Made by a program: the position numbers and the translations under genes | Source of the DNA: Adiantum capillus-veneris | Taxonomy: Eukaryota; Streptophyta; Polypodiopsida; Polypodiales; Pteridaceae | Assembly: GCA_014529385.2 (NCBI GenBank) | Contig: CM043959.1 | Location: forward strand, 53,515,253 to 53,579,252 | Direction: 5' to 3' | Length of the DNA stretch: 64,000 nt | Shown here: piece by piece, positions 55,734 to 64,000 of the stretch | Numbering within the stretch: the stretch's first letter is position 1 | How the letters are laid out: each line of letters begins with the position of its first letter | The notes under the pieces: generated by a model | The model's input: only the letters and a program-made list of their open reading frames with translations | Database searches by the model: none | What the model was told of the DNA's origin: nothing

Positions 55734-55989
55734 GCGACATCGACATCGACACCGCTAGGCGCACCGGCTCGACACTCCTCATTGCGGCGGATCTCCGACA
55801 TCCGACCTAAACACCGGGCGCTTCCCCACACGAGCGTGTTCCCGCGATTGACGACCGTGCTTGCGACATGCACGAGTGACGTACCTCTATTATAGAGGAG
55901 TGACACCCGGCATCGGCACCGAGCGCATCGATCGCCTTGTACTACATAGTTTACGGATACGACACCTTTGGCGGCTATTCGACTAGCAT

Positions 55990-56011
55990 ATTTCTGCCCG
56001 GCGGCAGAAAT
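55990..56011 (+). repeat. hairpin 2 in Copia-2 leader
   Basis: Stem ATTTCTGCC / GGCAGAAAT with the same loop CGGC. Followed by a related GCGACATCGACAC. Two stem positions differ from hairpin 1 and both are compensated. Confidence 0.88.
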
Positions 56012-56835
56012 CGGCACATAGCGACATCGACACGCAGGTTACAGGCTACATGAGTGTTTTTCAGCCCATTCACTCACAAATTCTCCAGGTTACCAGACAG
56101 AGCGGTTTCACAGGCGATTTGGCAGTCATTTCGACAGTAGATTCTCTGCGGACACATGCCTTTTGTTGTGAGAACACCTAGTGCTACTGAGCTCTTTTGA
56201 GAGCAGATATCCCCGCAGGAATCACTTTCATTGCATGCAGCAGTTCTTGGCGCCTGTTTGAGCGCAATTTAATTATGTACGTTGAGTTGCGGACACTGCC
56301 CATTGTATTACGTGTGGAGCCATTTTTGGCTATTTTGGCAGTTTTTCCCAGCCGTTTCTGAGACCGGGACCGGAAGAGCCCTTTCTGAGACTGTGGCTAG
56401 TCCATTTGTGTGTGCATTAGACTTTGGAGGGTCGATAGCGTGAGGTTTTCTTTGAGTTGGGGTGTGCTCGAATGTTGAGACACTTTTGGTGATACAGGTA
56501 GCTGGAGTTCCCCTTTATGGTACCCTCGCCATAGGATATGTATCTGGACGGTTATTTATGCTTTTGACGCCGAGTTGGCACTCACATAGCAGTTGTTTTG
56601 TGCAGCAGATGCCCAGTTAGTGCAGTTGGCACATTTATATACATTTTGAGTTGAGTTTTGACACCTCATACAAAGGAGACTCTGCCAGATTTACTTCCCG
56701 CGAGTCGTGCCTTCCATAGTTGGCACTTTTGAGTCTATTTCGGTTGAGATTTAACTCCCGATACAAAGGTTACTCTGCCCAAATTTCTACAGCTTCTCGC
56801 CATAGTTTGGCACCTCTCAAACCCTCTTGTCAGCG

Positions 56836-57384
56836 ATGGCTTCTTCTTCCGAAAAGGAGGAGTATTTCATTCGGAAGTTCGATGGCAGCAACTTCACCAT
56901 GTGGAAAGAGTGCATGAAAGATGTTTTCATAAACAAAGGCCTCTCAGAACCGTTGAAAGAGCGCGCAAAGGATGATGATTATACACAAGCTCAATGGGAG
57001 ATTTTGGATGCAAAAGCCATGGCTACGATACGTCTACATCTAGCCGAGTCAGTCTTCTTCACTATCATCGGGAAGAAAACAACCAAGGAACTTTGGGATA
57101 GCTTATGTTCAGCATGGGAGAGCAAAACTGCATCCAACAAAGTTTTTCTCATGAAAAAGCTTATGAAGCTCAACATGAAAGAAGGTAGCACAGTTTCCAG
57201 TCATTTAAATGAGTTCAACTCCTTGTTCAGTCAGCTGACATCTCACGGCTTTAAGGAGTTTGACGATGAACTCAAATCTATCTTCTTGTTATGCTCTCTA
57301 CCCAGTTCATGGGATATCTTTTGCACAGCCATTAGCAATTAAGCTCCAAATGGCAAGTTAGAGTTCAATGTTGTCGCAGATGCG
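56836..57384 (+). pseudogene. gag of Copia-2
   Basis: The ATG at 56836 opens MASSSEKEEYFIRKFDGSNF and then TMWKECMKDVFINKG, matching the Copia-1 gag start. The gag domain continues with RLHLAESVFFTIIGKKTTKE and SSHLNEFNSLFSQLTSHGF. A TAA at 57340-57342 interrupts the frame, which resumes in the same register into EEIRRKSLDN and the knuckle region. The product would form the particle. Confidence 0.93.
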
Positions 57385-59973
57385 TTGCTCACTGAAGAGA
57401 TTCGTCGTAAATCTCTCGATAATGCTAGTCATGCAGATGCATATATGGCTGGCAGTTCAACGAAGGCAAGAGGCCGTGACAGGAACAAATACAAAAGCAA
57501 AAGTAGAGAGCGAAATCCTCGTAGTCCTAGTAGACACAGGAACCAAAGTAGAGACCGCAATGCCAAAAATGTCGAGTGTTACTATTGCCACAAGAAGGTT
57601 CGTTACAAAAAGGATTGTCGCAGTTTCCTAAGAGATCAGAAAAACATGCAAAAGGATAATTCTGGCAAAGGCAAAAGTACAATAAAGATTAAAGAGCTCA
57701 ATATTGTCGAGTCTCCCATGCCTACCACTGCAGTAGAGGATGCTCCTCCTCCAGTGATGCTCATTATGCCCACAAAGATTCATGCCGAGGTGACAGAAGA
57801 TGCCTCAGATGTTCTCATTTTCACTTCAGATCTCACTCCAGATGCTTTAGTTGCACAGGATGAGGGTTATGCACAGAATTGGATCCTTGATTCTGGTGCA
57901 AGTTTTCATGTCACACCGCATAGAGAGTGGTTTTCCTCTTATGCATCCATGCATGGAATAGTCAAGCTTGGTGATTCTTATGAGCTTGACATTATTGGCA
58001 TTGGTGATGTGAAACTTCATATGCATAATGGCACTACTTTTGTGCTGCAGAATGTCAGACATGTACCCAAGCTTAAGAAAAGCTTGCTTTCTATAGGGCA
58101 ATTGGATGATCTTGGCTACACTACAGTTTTTGGTAATCGTTCTTGGATGATCCGTAAGAACAACCTTATCATGATGAAAGGCAATAAAAACGGATCCCTG
58201 TACTCTTTGTTTGTTTCGAGTGTCGACGAACACTCTATCTATGTTGCCGAGCTGCCGTCTCCTGAGTTGTGGCATAGCCGGCTAGGGCATCTTAGCCAAA
58301 AGGGAATGAAAACACTTCAGCATTTTGGCTACTTACCTATGTTAGATTACACGGACTTTCCATTGTGTGAACATTGTCTATATGAAAAACAGACTAGATT
58401 GACATCTTCGCCATTGAATAAGAAACTAGGCGAACCTCTAGACCTGGTACACAGTGATTTGTGTGGTCCAATGCCACATAAAACTCTAGGGGGGGCGAAC
58501 TACTTTCTCACGTTCATAGATGATTCTACCAGAAAGGTGTGGGTGTATCTCCTTAAGCGTAAGGAAGAAGTTTTTTCGACATTCCAAAAATTCCTCGCCA
58601 TGGTTGAGAACCAATCAGGAACAAAGCTCAAAGCTTTTCGCACGGACAATGGTGGAGAATACGTCTCCACAGAGTTCAAGGATTTTTGCAATAGAAGAGG
58701 CATTCGGCGGCAGTTTACTGCTCCATACACACCTGCACAAAATGGGATAGCTGAAAGAATGAATCGTACGATTCAAGAACGAGTTGTCTCTATGATGTCT
58801 ATGGCGAAGCTTACTCCAGAGTTTTGGGGGGAAGCTGTTCTGACAGCAGTGCACATCATCAACAGGTCACCTAGTTCTCCTTTGAATTTCAAAATTCTAG
58901 AGGAATTATGGACTGGCAAAAGGCCAAGCTATGAGCATCTACGTGTATTTGGATGCGAGGCATATGCACATGTGCCCAAAGAACTTCGTCGGAAGTTAGA
59001 TCCCAAATCACACAAATGCATCTTTATTGGCTATGGTGCAAACAGAGAGATGGGATATCGTCTCTGGCACCCAGAATCAAACAAAGTCATTCGTAGCTCA
59101 CATGTGATTTTCAATGAATCAAAAATGCACAAGAAGCCCATCAAAGATGTTGAGTACAGACGTGTTCGTTTTGAGGATGTAGCCTCCGAACCAACTCAGT
59201 TCAGTAGTGTTGCACCTACTCCTCAAGTGCAAGATACTACTATTGCTCCGGAGAGAGCAGAGTCTAGCAGTCAGACACTGAGACGCTCTGAGAGAGTATC
59301 ACGTGCGCCCGAGCGGTTTGAGCCGGGTATACACCACATTTTGGTCACTGACAGTGGAGAGCCAACCTGCTACAAAGAAGCTATACAAATGGAGGATAGC
59401 GTTAAGTGGGAGCAGGCTATGCAATCAGAATACAATTCGATTGTGGCTAATGAGACATGGGATTTGGTTGAATTACCAAAAGGCAAAAATGCTTTACCTT
59501 GCAAGTGGGTATACAAGAAGAAGTATACAGCGCAAGGTCCCGAGCCTAGATACAAGGCTCGTCTAGTTGCCAAGGGTTTCAAGCAACAAAAAGGTGTGGA
59601 TTTTGATGAGATTTTCTCTCCAGTAGTCAAGATGACTACACTTCGCACCGTGCTTGGCTTGGTTGCTATCCAGGACATGGAACTTGTCCAAATGGATGTG
59701 AACACATCATTTATTCACGGGGATCTAGATGAAGATGTCTACATTAAACAACCAGAGGGATTCGTATGTGAAACCCAAAAACCAACAAGGACAGAATTGG
59801 TTTGTAGACTTAAAAAGGCACTCTATGGCCTCAAGCAAGGTTCAAGGCAATGGTATCAAAAATTCGACAAATTCATGCAGTCTCAGGGTTACATAAGAAG
59901 TCAAGAGGATCTGCTTATACACAAAAAAATTGAACGATGTTTCTTTAATCATCTTGATCTTGTATGTAGATGA
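57385..59973 (+). pseudogene. zinc knuckle, protease, integrase and RT of Copia-2
   Basis: 862 codons open. A basic Arg/Ser stretch precedes CYYCHKKVRYKKDC (residues about 67-80), where the zinc-binding His is Arg. The protease box WILDSGASFHVTPHREWF is canonical. Integrase has LWHSRLGHLSQKGMKTLQH with CEHCLYEKQ, HSDLCGPMPHKTLGG, FRTDNGGEYVSTEFK and NGIAERMNRTI, so HHCC and DDE are intact. RT follows: LPCKWVYKKKYTAQGPEPRY, RLVAKGFKQQKGVDFDEIFS and MDVNTSFIHGDLDEDVYI, then ALYGLKQGSRQWYQKF. A frameshift near 59925 ends it just before the YVDD box. Confidence 0.95.
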
Positions 59974-60776
59974 TATGCTTATCGCAGGAAAATCCATTGA
60001 TGAAATCAATCAGTTGAAAAAGATGCTAAGCACTAAGTCATTGAGTACCCCAATGCAAGCATACTGCAAACTTAGCAAGGAAGACTCTCCCAAGACAGTG
60101 GCTAAGAAAGAGGAAATGGTGAAAGTACCATATTCTTCAGCAGTTGGCAGTTTGATGTACGCTATGGTAGCCACAAGACCAGACATTGCACATGCAGTGG
60201 GAATGGTTAGTAGGTACATGGCAAACCCTGGCAAGAAGCATTGGGAAGCAGTGAAGAAAATCCTCAGATATTTGAAAGGTACAGCTAGCAAGTGTTTACG
60301 CTTCGGAAACAGTGATGCATCTATTGTAGGTTACACGGATGCGGATTATGCGGGTTGCGTGGATCGTAGAAGATCCACATCTGGCTATGTGTTCATGTTT
60401 GCTGGAGCAGCTATCTTTTGGAGATCGTGTCTCCAAGATTGCACGTCTTCATCTACCACTGAGGCAGAATATGTTGCTGCGTCTGACGCCAGCAAGGAAG
60501 CCATACGGCTAGCTCGTCTAGTGGGAGATTTGGGCATTCACGAGGTTCCAGTACTACATTGTGATAGTCAGAGTACCATTGCTCGCAAAGAATCCAGTGT
60601 TTCACTCAAAGTCGAAACACATAGAGGTCAGATACCATGTCATACGAGATGCATTGGCTGGCAAGCGTATCAAGCTTGTCAAGGTTCACACTGACGACAA
60701 CCCCGCAGATGCTCTCACAAAGAGCCTAGCCTCGGAGCGATTTACACGTTGTATAGAACTTATGGGTGTAGGATGA
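59930..60776 (+). pseudogene. RT catalytic end and RNase H of Copia-2
   Basis: The frame opens with LIILILYVDDMLIAGKSIDE, the YVDD box. Compared with Copia-1 about 45 residues after the box are missing (junction near 60030), an in-frame deletion. Then PYSSAVGSLMYAMVATRPD, GYTDADYAGCVDRRRSTSGY and STTEAEYVAASDASKEAIRL give RNase H. A frameshift near 60585 moves the end (AKNPVFHSKSKHIEVRYHVI, NPADALTKSLASERFTRC) to the next frame, which stops at 60776. Confidence 0.94.
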
Positions 60777-60847
60777 AGCCTCGGCAATGCTTCATCAATT
60801 TTGTATAGACTAACTATACTAATGCCACTATTAGCCACCATGACCTT

Positions 60848-60859
60848 CAAGTGGGAGGT
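60848..60859 (+). other. polypurine tract of Copia-2
   Basis: CAAGTGGGAGGT directly before the 3' LTR. Confidence 0.92.
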
Positions 60860-61067
60860 TGTTGGGGTGTAGGCCAGGTGGCTGTGGGAAACCACCCTTG
60901 TACACTTGATTTCACCTAATCAATATAGGGAGAAAAAGAGGTAGAGTTGACTCTTCTCTTTCTTCTCCACTAACCCACACAGTGGCTGCCTGTGTATCTC
61001 CCCCTTCCCCATTTCTCTTCTTCCCCTCTCTTGCACACACTCCGTACACGCACACGCGCACTCATCA
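60860..61067 (+). repeat. 3' LTR of Copia-2
   Basis: 208 bp. Differs from the 5' LTR by C/T, C/G and T/G at three sites. Confidence 0.96.
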
Positions 61068-61072
61068 TGTCT
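61068..61072. repeat. target site duplication TGTCT (right of Copia-2)
   Basis: Exact copy of 54056-54060. Confidence 0.95.
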
Positions 61073-61289
61073 AAACCAATGACTCTAAAAACACTATCCT
61101 CATACTTAGGAGACAACGAAGATGAATCCATAGTGTAAAACCACTAAGATAAAAAGAGCGGAACAGACCCTAGAGGTAGACAACATACATTCAATCATGT
61201 CTACACCCATCCAATACACTCTTACCTTGGGAGAAATATTAAAAATCAGACCCTATTTATGGAATGATTGAAAAAAAACTCTAGAGAAG
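61073..61289 (+). pseudogene. gag end of D and spacer
   Basis: The gag frame resumes after Copia-2 (TLKTLSSYLGDNEDESIV) and stops at a TAA near 61136. The rest up to the protease has no clear frame. Confidence 0.65.
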
Positions 61290-61820
61290 GTGGGGATAAC
61301 AAGGCTAATCGCAAAAAATTTGGGAAAATTGAAACATGAATTGGATAACAAAGAGATTAGATCCGTCTCAACGAACAAATTTGGAGAATATTATGAAGGG
61401 GAAGAAGGAAACACAACCCTTCCGGTGAGATATAATGATGTAGAAACCATGGCAATATTTGATAGTGGGGCAGGGATAGATATAGCCACAAAAGCAGTAT
61501 GGGAATCATAGGGAAAACCGGCCATTAGACAAACTCGAATGAAATTACAATTGGCTAATGGACACATTGAAAAACCCTTAGGACTGCTTGAAAAAGTGAT
61601 AGTTAGTTCCTGTAGAATTGATTATCAACATACTTTTGCGATAGTGGACTTTGGGAAGAAACTTAACTATGAAATCATCTTGGGAAGACCATTCATGCAA
61701 CAAGTACATCTCATTCAAGATTGGAGAAACAATTACCTGTATTTGAAGCAAGTGGGATCAATCACGAGGGTCAATTTGAAAGATCACATTTATAGAGTCA
61801 CACCTATAGAGATATCATGA
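61290..61820 (+). pseudogene. protease of gypsy element D
   Basis: The frame 61290-61511 carries LPVRYNDVETMAIFDSGAGI, with the canonical D-S-G-A, ending in a stop at 61509. The frame from 61539 has KLQLANGHIEKPLGLLEKVI and YEIILGRPFMQQVHLIQDW, the ILG motif and C-terminal strand. The domain lies between gag and RT, as usual in gypsy, in contrast to the post-integrase protease-like domain of C1. Confidence 0.88.
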
Positions 61821-62559
61821 AAACACCCATTCAAGAATTTGACTCAGTCTCTTCGGCTGAATCAAGCTCCCATATTGGTTAAACAAAGACACGCCTATTT
61901 GGATGTGTGGAGCCTCAAAAAACGGGAGTTTAAAACGAGAAGAATGTATTTTAGAAAGGGATTACACGGATGAAGCATATATACCAGAACCCTTTTCGGA
62001 GCATTTATTTGAGCCATTTGAGTGGACTCAAATTTTGGCAACAATGGAGATGTGTGTGAACCTACTCAATTTCGCAATGAGGATGGCTATGGCATAATTC
62101 CCATACAAATGATTTCAACCATTCACGTTGAAGATGAATTTCAGGAACCCAAGGACTTTTTGAAATCTCAACAAGTCTTTTCAGACCTCTATTATGATGC
62201 CACAGACGAGTTTGAAGAACATTCAGCTACATCTGATGATTCTAGGTCGGAAAAAGAACATGTGAGAGCCAAATTACTCATAAAAGGAGGAGAGGGAAAA
62301 AATTTGACTTTCCAAACCAAAAACCTAGGAAGCAGAAATGGTATAGAAGGAAAGGAAACACCAAAAACTTGAAATCTAGGCCTATGCCATCAGTTTCTAG
62401 CAGAACACGATTTTTGATGCAGATAGATGCACATGATTGTGTCAAAGATAAAATTACGGGTAGATATCCTTCAGACAACAAACAAGGAACATCAACACAT
62501 CAAGGAAAACAAGAAAGGAAACCCAATCAAAACCTAAACACCAGGATGATGATTTATCC
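61821..62559 (+). pseudogene. protease-RT spacer of D
   Basis: Acidic, poorly conserved frames: 61903-62097 (TDEAYIPEPFSEHLFEPFEW) and 62022-62372 (EDEFQEPKDFLKSQQVFSDL, ATDEFEEHSATSDDSRSEKE). They may encode the linker seen in Tat-type elements. I recognise no domain. Confidence 0.55.
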
Positions 62560-63908
62560 ATGACCCAAGTTAAACGAAAGAAGAAATATCAAGAGTTAAA
62601 GAAAGCTCTAAAGGAGATGTATACCACTGAAATGGAAACGGTAGAAGAAGAAATTAAAGATGTAATGAGTGTTCCATCCTATTACAAGAAATATACTCTC
62701 CAAGATCGAAAGATCATAGTCAAACAACCTGTAAGGAAACTAAGAAAACACAGTGAGTCCTATGAAGGACGTGAAAATGCAAAGAAGATAGATCTAACCG
62801 AACCAGGAGACGATCCTAGACCTGCCTACATTGTAAACGACTTGACTGAAGAAGAAGAGGTTTTGCTAAACTTAATGAAAGAATACGAGATATCTTTGCT
62901 CGGTCTTATCAAGATCTCAAGGATGTTGATTCAAAAATCTGTCAACAGACCATACCTATGAGAGATGATGCGAAACCAAGTAGACAACGTCCATATACTT
63001 ATAATAAAACATTTGCCAGAAAGATCAAAGAAGAGATAGAAAAGCTCAAGGAAGCCGAATTCATTTATGAAATTGAACACACACATTGGGTGTCTCCAAT
63101 CGTGGTAGTACCCAAGAAAAATAAAAAATTAAGAGTGTGTCTCAATCTCAAAAAAGTGAATGCAGCCACCATTAGAGACAACTACCCTCTTTCAATCACC
63201 GAGCATGTTTTAGAATGAGTTGCGGTAAAAGAAGCTTATAGCTTTTAAGATGGCTTTTCAAGGTACAATCAACTTTTGGTTGATTCCAAAGATCAACATA
63301 AAACAACCTTTGAAATTGAATGGGGTATTTTTGCCTATAGGGTTATGCCTTTTGGGTTAACTAATGCTCATGTCACCTTCCAAAGATTGATGAGCCATGC
63401 TTTTAAAGAATATCTTCAAAATTTCTTGAAAGTATATATAGATGATGTATATGTATATTCATCAATCCGGGCTGATTGTTTTGAACACCCCAAAAGGTAT
63501 TCGAAAAAATGTAGACTTTACAGGATTTTCTTAAATCCTGAAAAGTGCACATTTATGGGTAGGCAAGGAAAAATTCTTGGATATATAGTGTCTAAAAACA
63601 GCATAACGATTGATATCGATAAAGTTCATGTTATTGCTGAATTGCTAAGACCGACAATAGTCAAAGGGGTTCAAGCTTTCATAGGACATTGTGGATATTA
63701 CAGACGATTCATTTACATGTATGCTATTATCGCAAAACCCATGTATAGCCTGATTACACTCTTTGTATGGATTGATGAGTATGAAGAATCCTTCATGAAG
63801 CTTAAGCAATCTCTTACTTCAGCCCCACTATTGAAAGCACCAGATTGGAATAAGATATTCCATATACATATTGATGCTTCCAATTTTGCCATTGGGTGTA
63901 TACATTAG
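62560..63908 (+). pseudogene. reverse transcriptase and RNase H start of D
   Basis: The frame 62560-62961 has DDPRPAYIVNDLTEEEEVLL, a segment preceding RT in Tat-like elements. Then 62958-63218: DDAKPSRQRPYTYNKTFARK, EAEFIYEIEHTHWVSPIVVV and LRVCLNLKKVNAATIRDNYP. After stops at 63218 and 63247 and frameshifts the next frame holds [20 protein letters not shown] and the catalytic KVYIDDVYVYSS, then GKILGYIVSKNSITIDIDKV, and DWNKIFHIHIDASNFAIGCI, the RNase H start. A TAG follows at 63906. Confidence 0.92.
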
Positions 63909-64000
63909 GAAAAATATGAACCCTCTAGGGGCCCTTTGGGATTAAGGTTAATTAGAGGCCAGCCAATGAGAAGAGGGTGGTGGACACACTCTATGCCCTC
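63909..64000 (+). pseudogene. RNase H continuation of D, cut by the window edge
   Basis: The frame reading ANEKRVVDTLYAL near 63961-64000 resembles the TxxEREALAMVYAL segment of gypsy RNase H, but the stretch between 63909 and 63960 is diverged. Confidence 0.5.

Larger units (their letters stand above)
54283..56835 (+). other. long untranslated leader of Copia-2
   Basis: About 2.55 kb between primer site and gag ATG with no supported coding frame. It has an A run near 54514, an AC microsatellite at 54743-54782, GA-rich tracts near 55475-55515 and a CpG-rich part at about 55560-56040 that contains two related hairpins. Composition there differs sharply from the AT-rich surroundings, hinting that the leader picked up foreign sequence. 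Confidence 0.75.
54061..61067 (+). mobile_element. Copia-2, complete and young Ty1/copia element
   Basis: 7007 bp with two 208-bp LTRs differing at three positions, primer site, polypurine tract and target duplication TGTCT. Interior: unusually long leader (about 2.55 kb), gag, protease, integrase, RT and RNase H on the plus strand. Lesions: one TAA in gag, a frameshift near 59925, an in-frame deletion near 60030 and a frameshift near 60585. It is related to Copia-1 in gag and pol and lies in the same host element D. Confidence 0.97.
44240..64000 (+). mobile_element. Tat/Athila-like gypsy element D, extends beyond the window
   Basis: LTR end at 44520, primer site 44521-44540, leader to about 46500, gag 46511-47166 and 52734-54060, gag end 61073-61135, protease 61290-61820, then RT to the right edge. 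It is interrupted by Copia-1 (47167-52728) and Copia-2 (54061-61067). Host frames resume across both. The 3' LTR lies outside the window. Confidence 0.9.

Noticed and set aside
55550-56017. Overlapping Arg-rich open frames in the CpG-rich block
   Set aside because: High GC lengthens random frames; no domain, and frames exist on both strands.

Overview
This window looks like an intergenic, repeat-dense block of a land-plant nuclear genome. Every supportable coding trace belongs to an LTR retrotransposon of the Ty3/gypsy or Ty1/copia type. I found no intact host gene, tRNA, rRNA or CRISPR array. Primer sites of the initiator-tRNA-Met type (TGGTATCAGAGC), gypsy and copia polyproteins with plant-type features, and long CT/AC microsatellites all suggest a plant with a large genome. 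The species cannot be fixed from the sequence; a fern or another non-model plant is a guess.

Layout, with element names given here for convenience. 1-2350: no recognisable gene. 2351-3806: decayed gypsy protease/reverse transcriptase fragment (F). 3807-6406: non-coding with microsatellites. 6407-10450: a fuller but frameshifted gypsy element (G), joined to a short integrase scrap of another gypsy element (H, to 10745). 10916-17640: plus-strand chromovirus-like gypsy element (B1) that has lost its primer site, part of RT and half of its 3' LTR. 17641-21809: remnants of a Tat/Athila-like gypsy family (C1): integrase tail, an unexpected protease domain, LTR, primer site and a leader with repeated palindromes. 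21810-30716: minus-strand copia composite (E1 and E2). 30717-44228: minus-strand copy of the C family (C2), split inside gag by a complete gypsy element B2 (30951-39913). 44240 to the end: plus-strand element D, a relative of C, interrupted by two copia elements, Copia-1 (47167-52728, minus) and Copia-2 (54061-61067, plus). D runs off the right edge.

Three insertions are exact to the base, each with TG...CA LTR termini and a perfect 5-bp target duplication: B2 (AAGTA), Copia-1 (TATCC) and Copia-2 (TGTCT). For B2 and Copia-2 the interrupted host reading frame resumes directly across the insertion; for Copia-1 an uninterrupted tandem copy of the target lies next door and serves as an empty-site reference. 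This gives a clear order: C and D families first, then B2 and the two copias.

The most unusual signal is in the untranslated leaders between primer site and gag. The C family carries a repeated 20-26 bp palindrome about every 260-290 bp, D carries repeated inverted repeats with a 4-nt spacer, and Copia-2 carries two hairpins with the same loop and two compensatory base-pair changes. These resemble repeated RNA-dimerisation, packaging or protein-binding sites and deserve testing. A second notable signal is a retropepsin-like domain lying downstream of integrase in C1.

No element here appears able to act on its own: every polyprotein seen has stops, frameshifts or deletions. Copia-2 (LTRs differing at 3 of 208 positions) and B2 are the youngest-looking.
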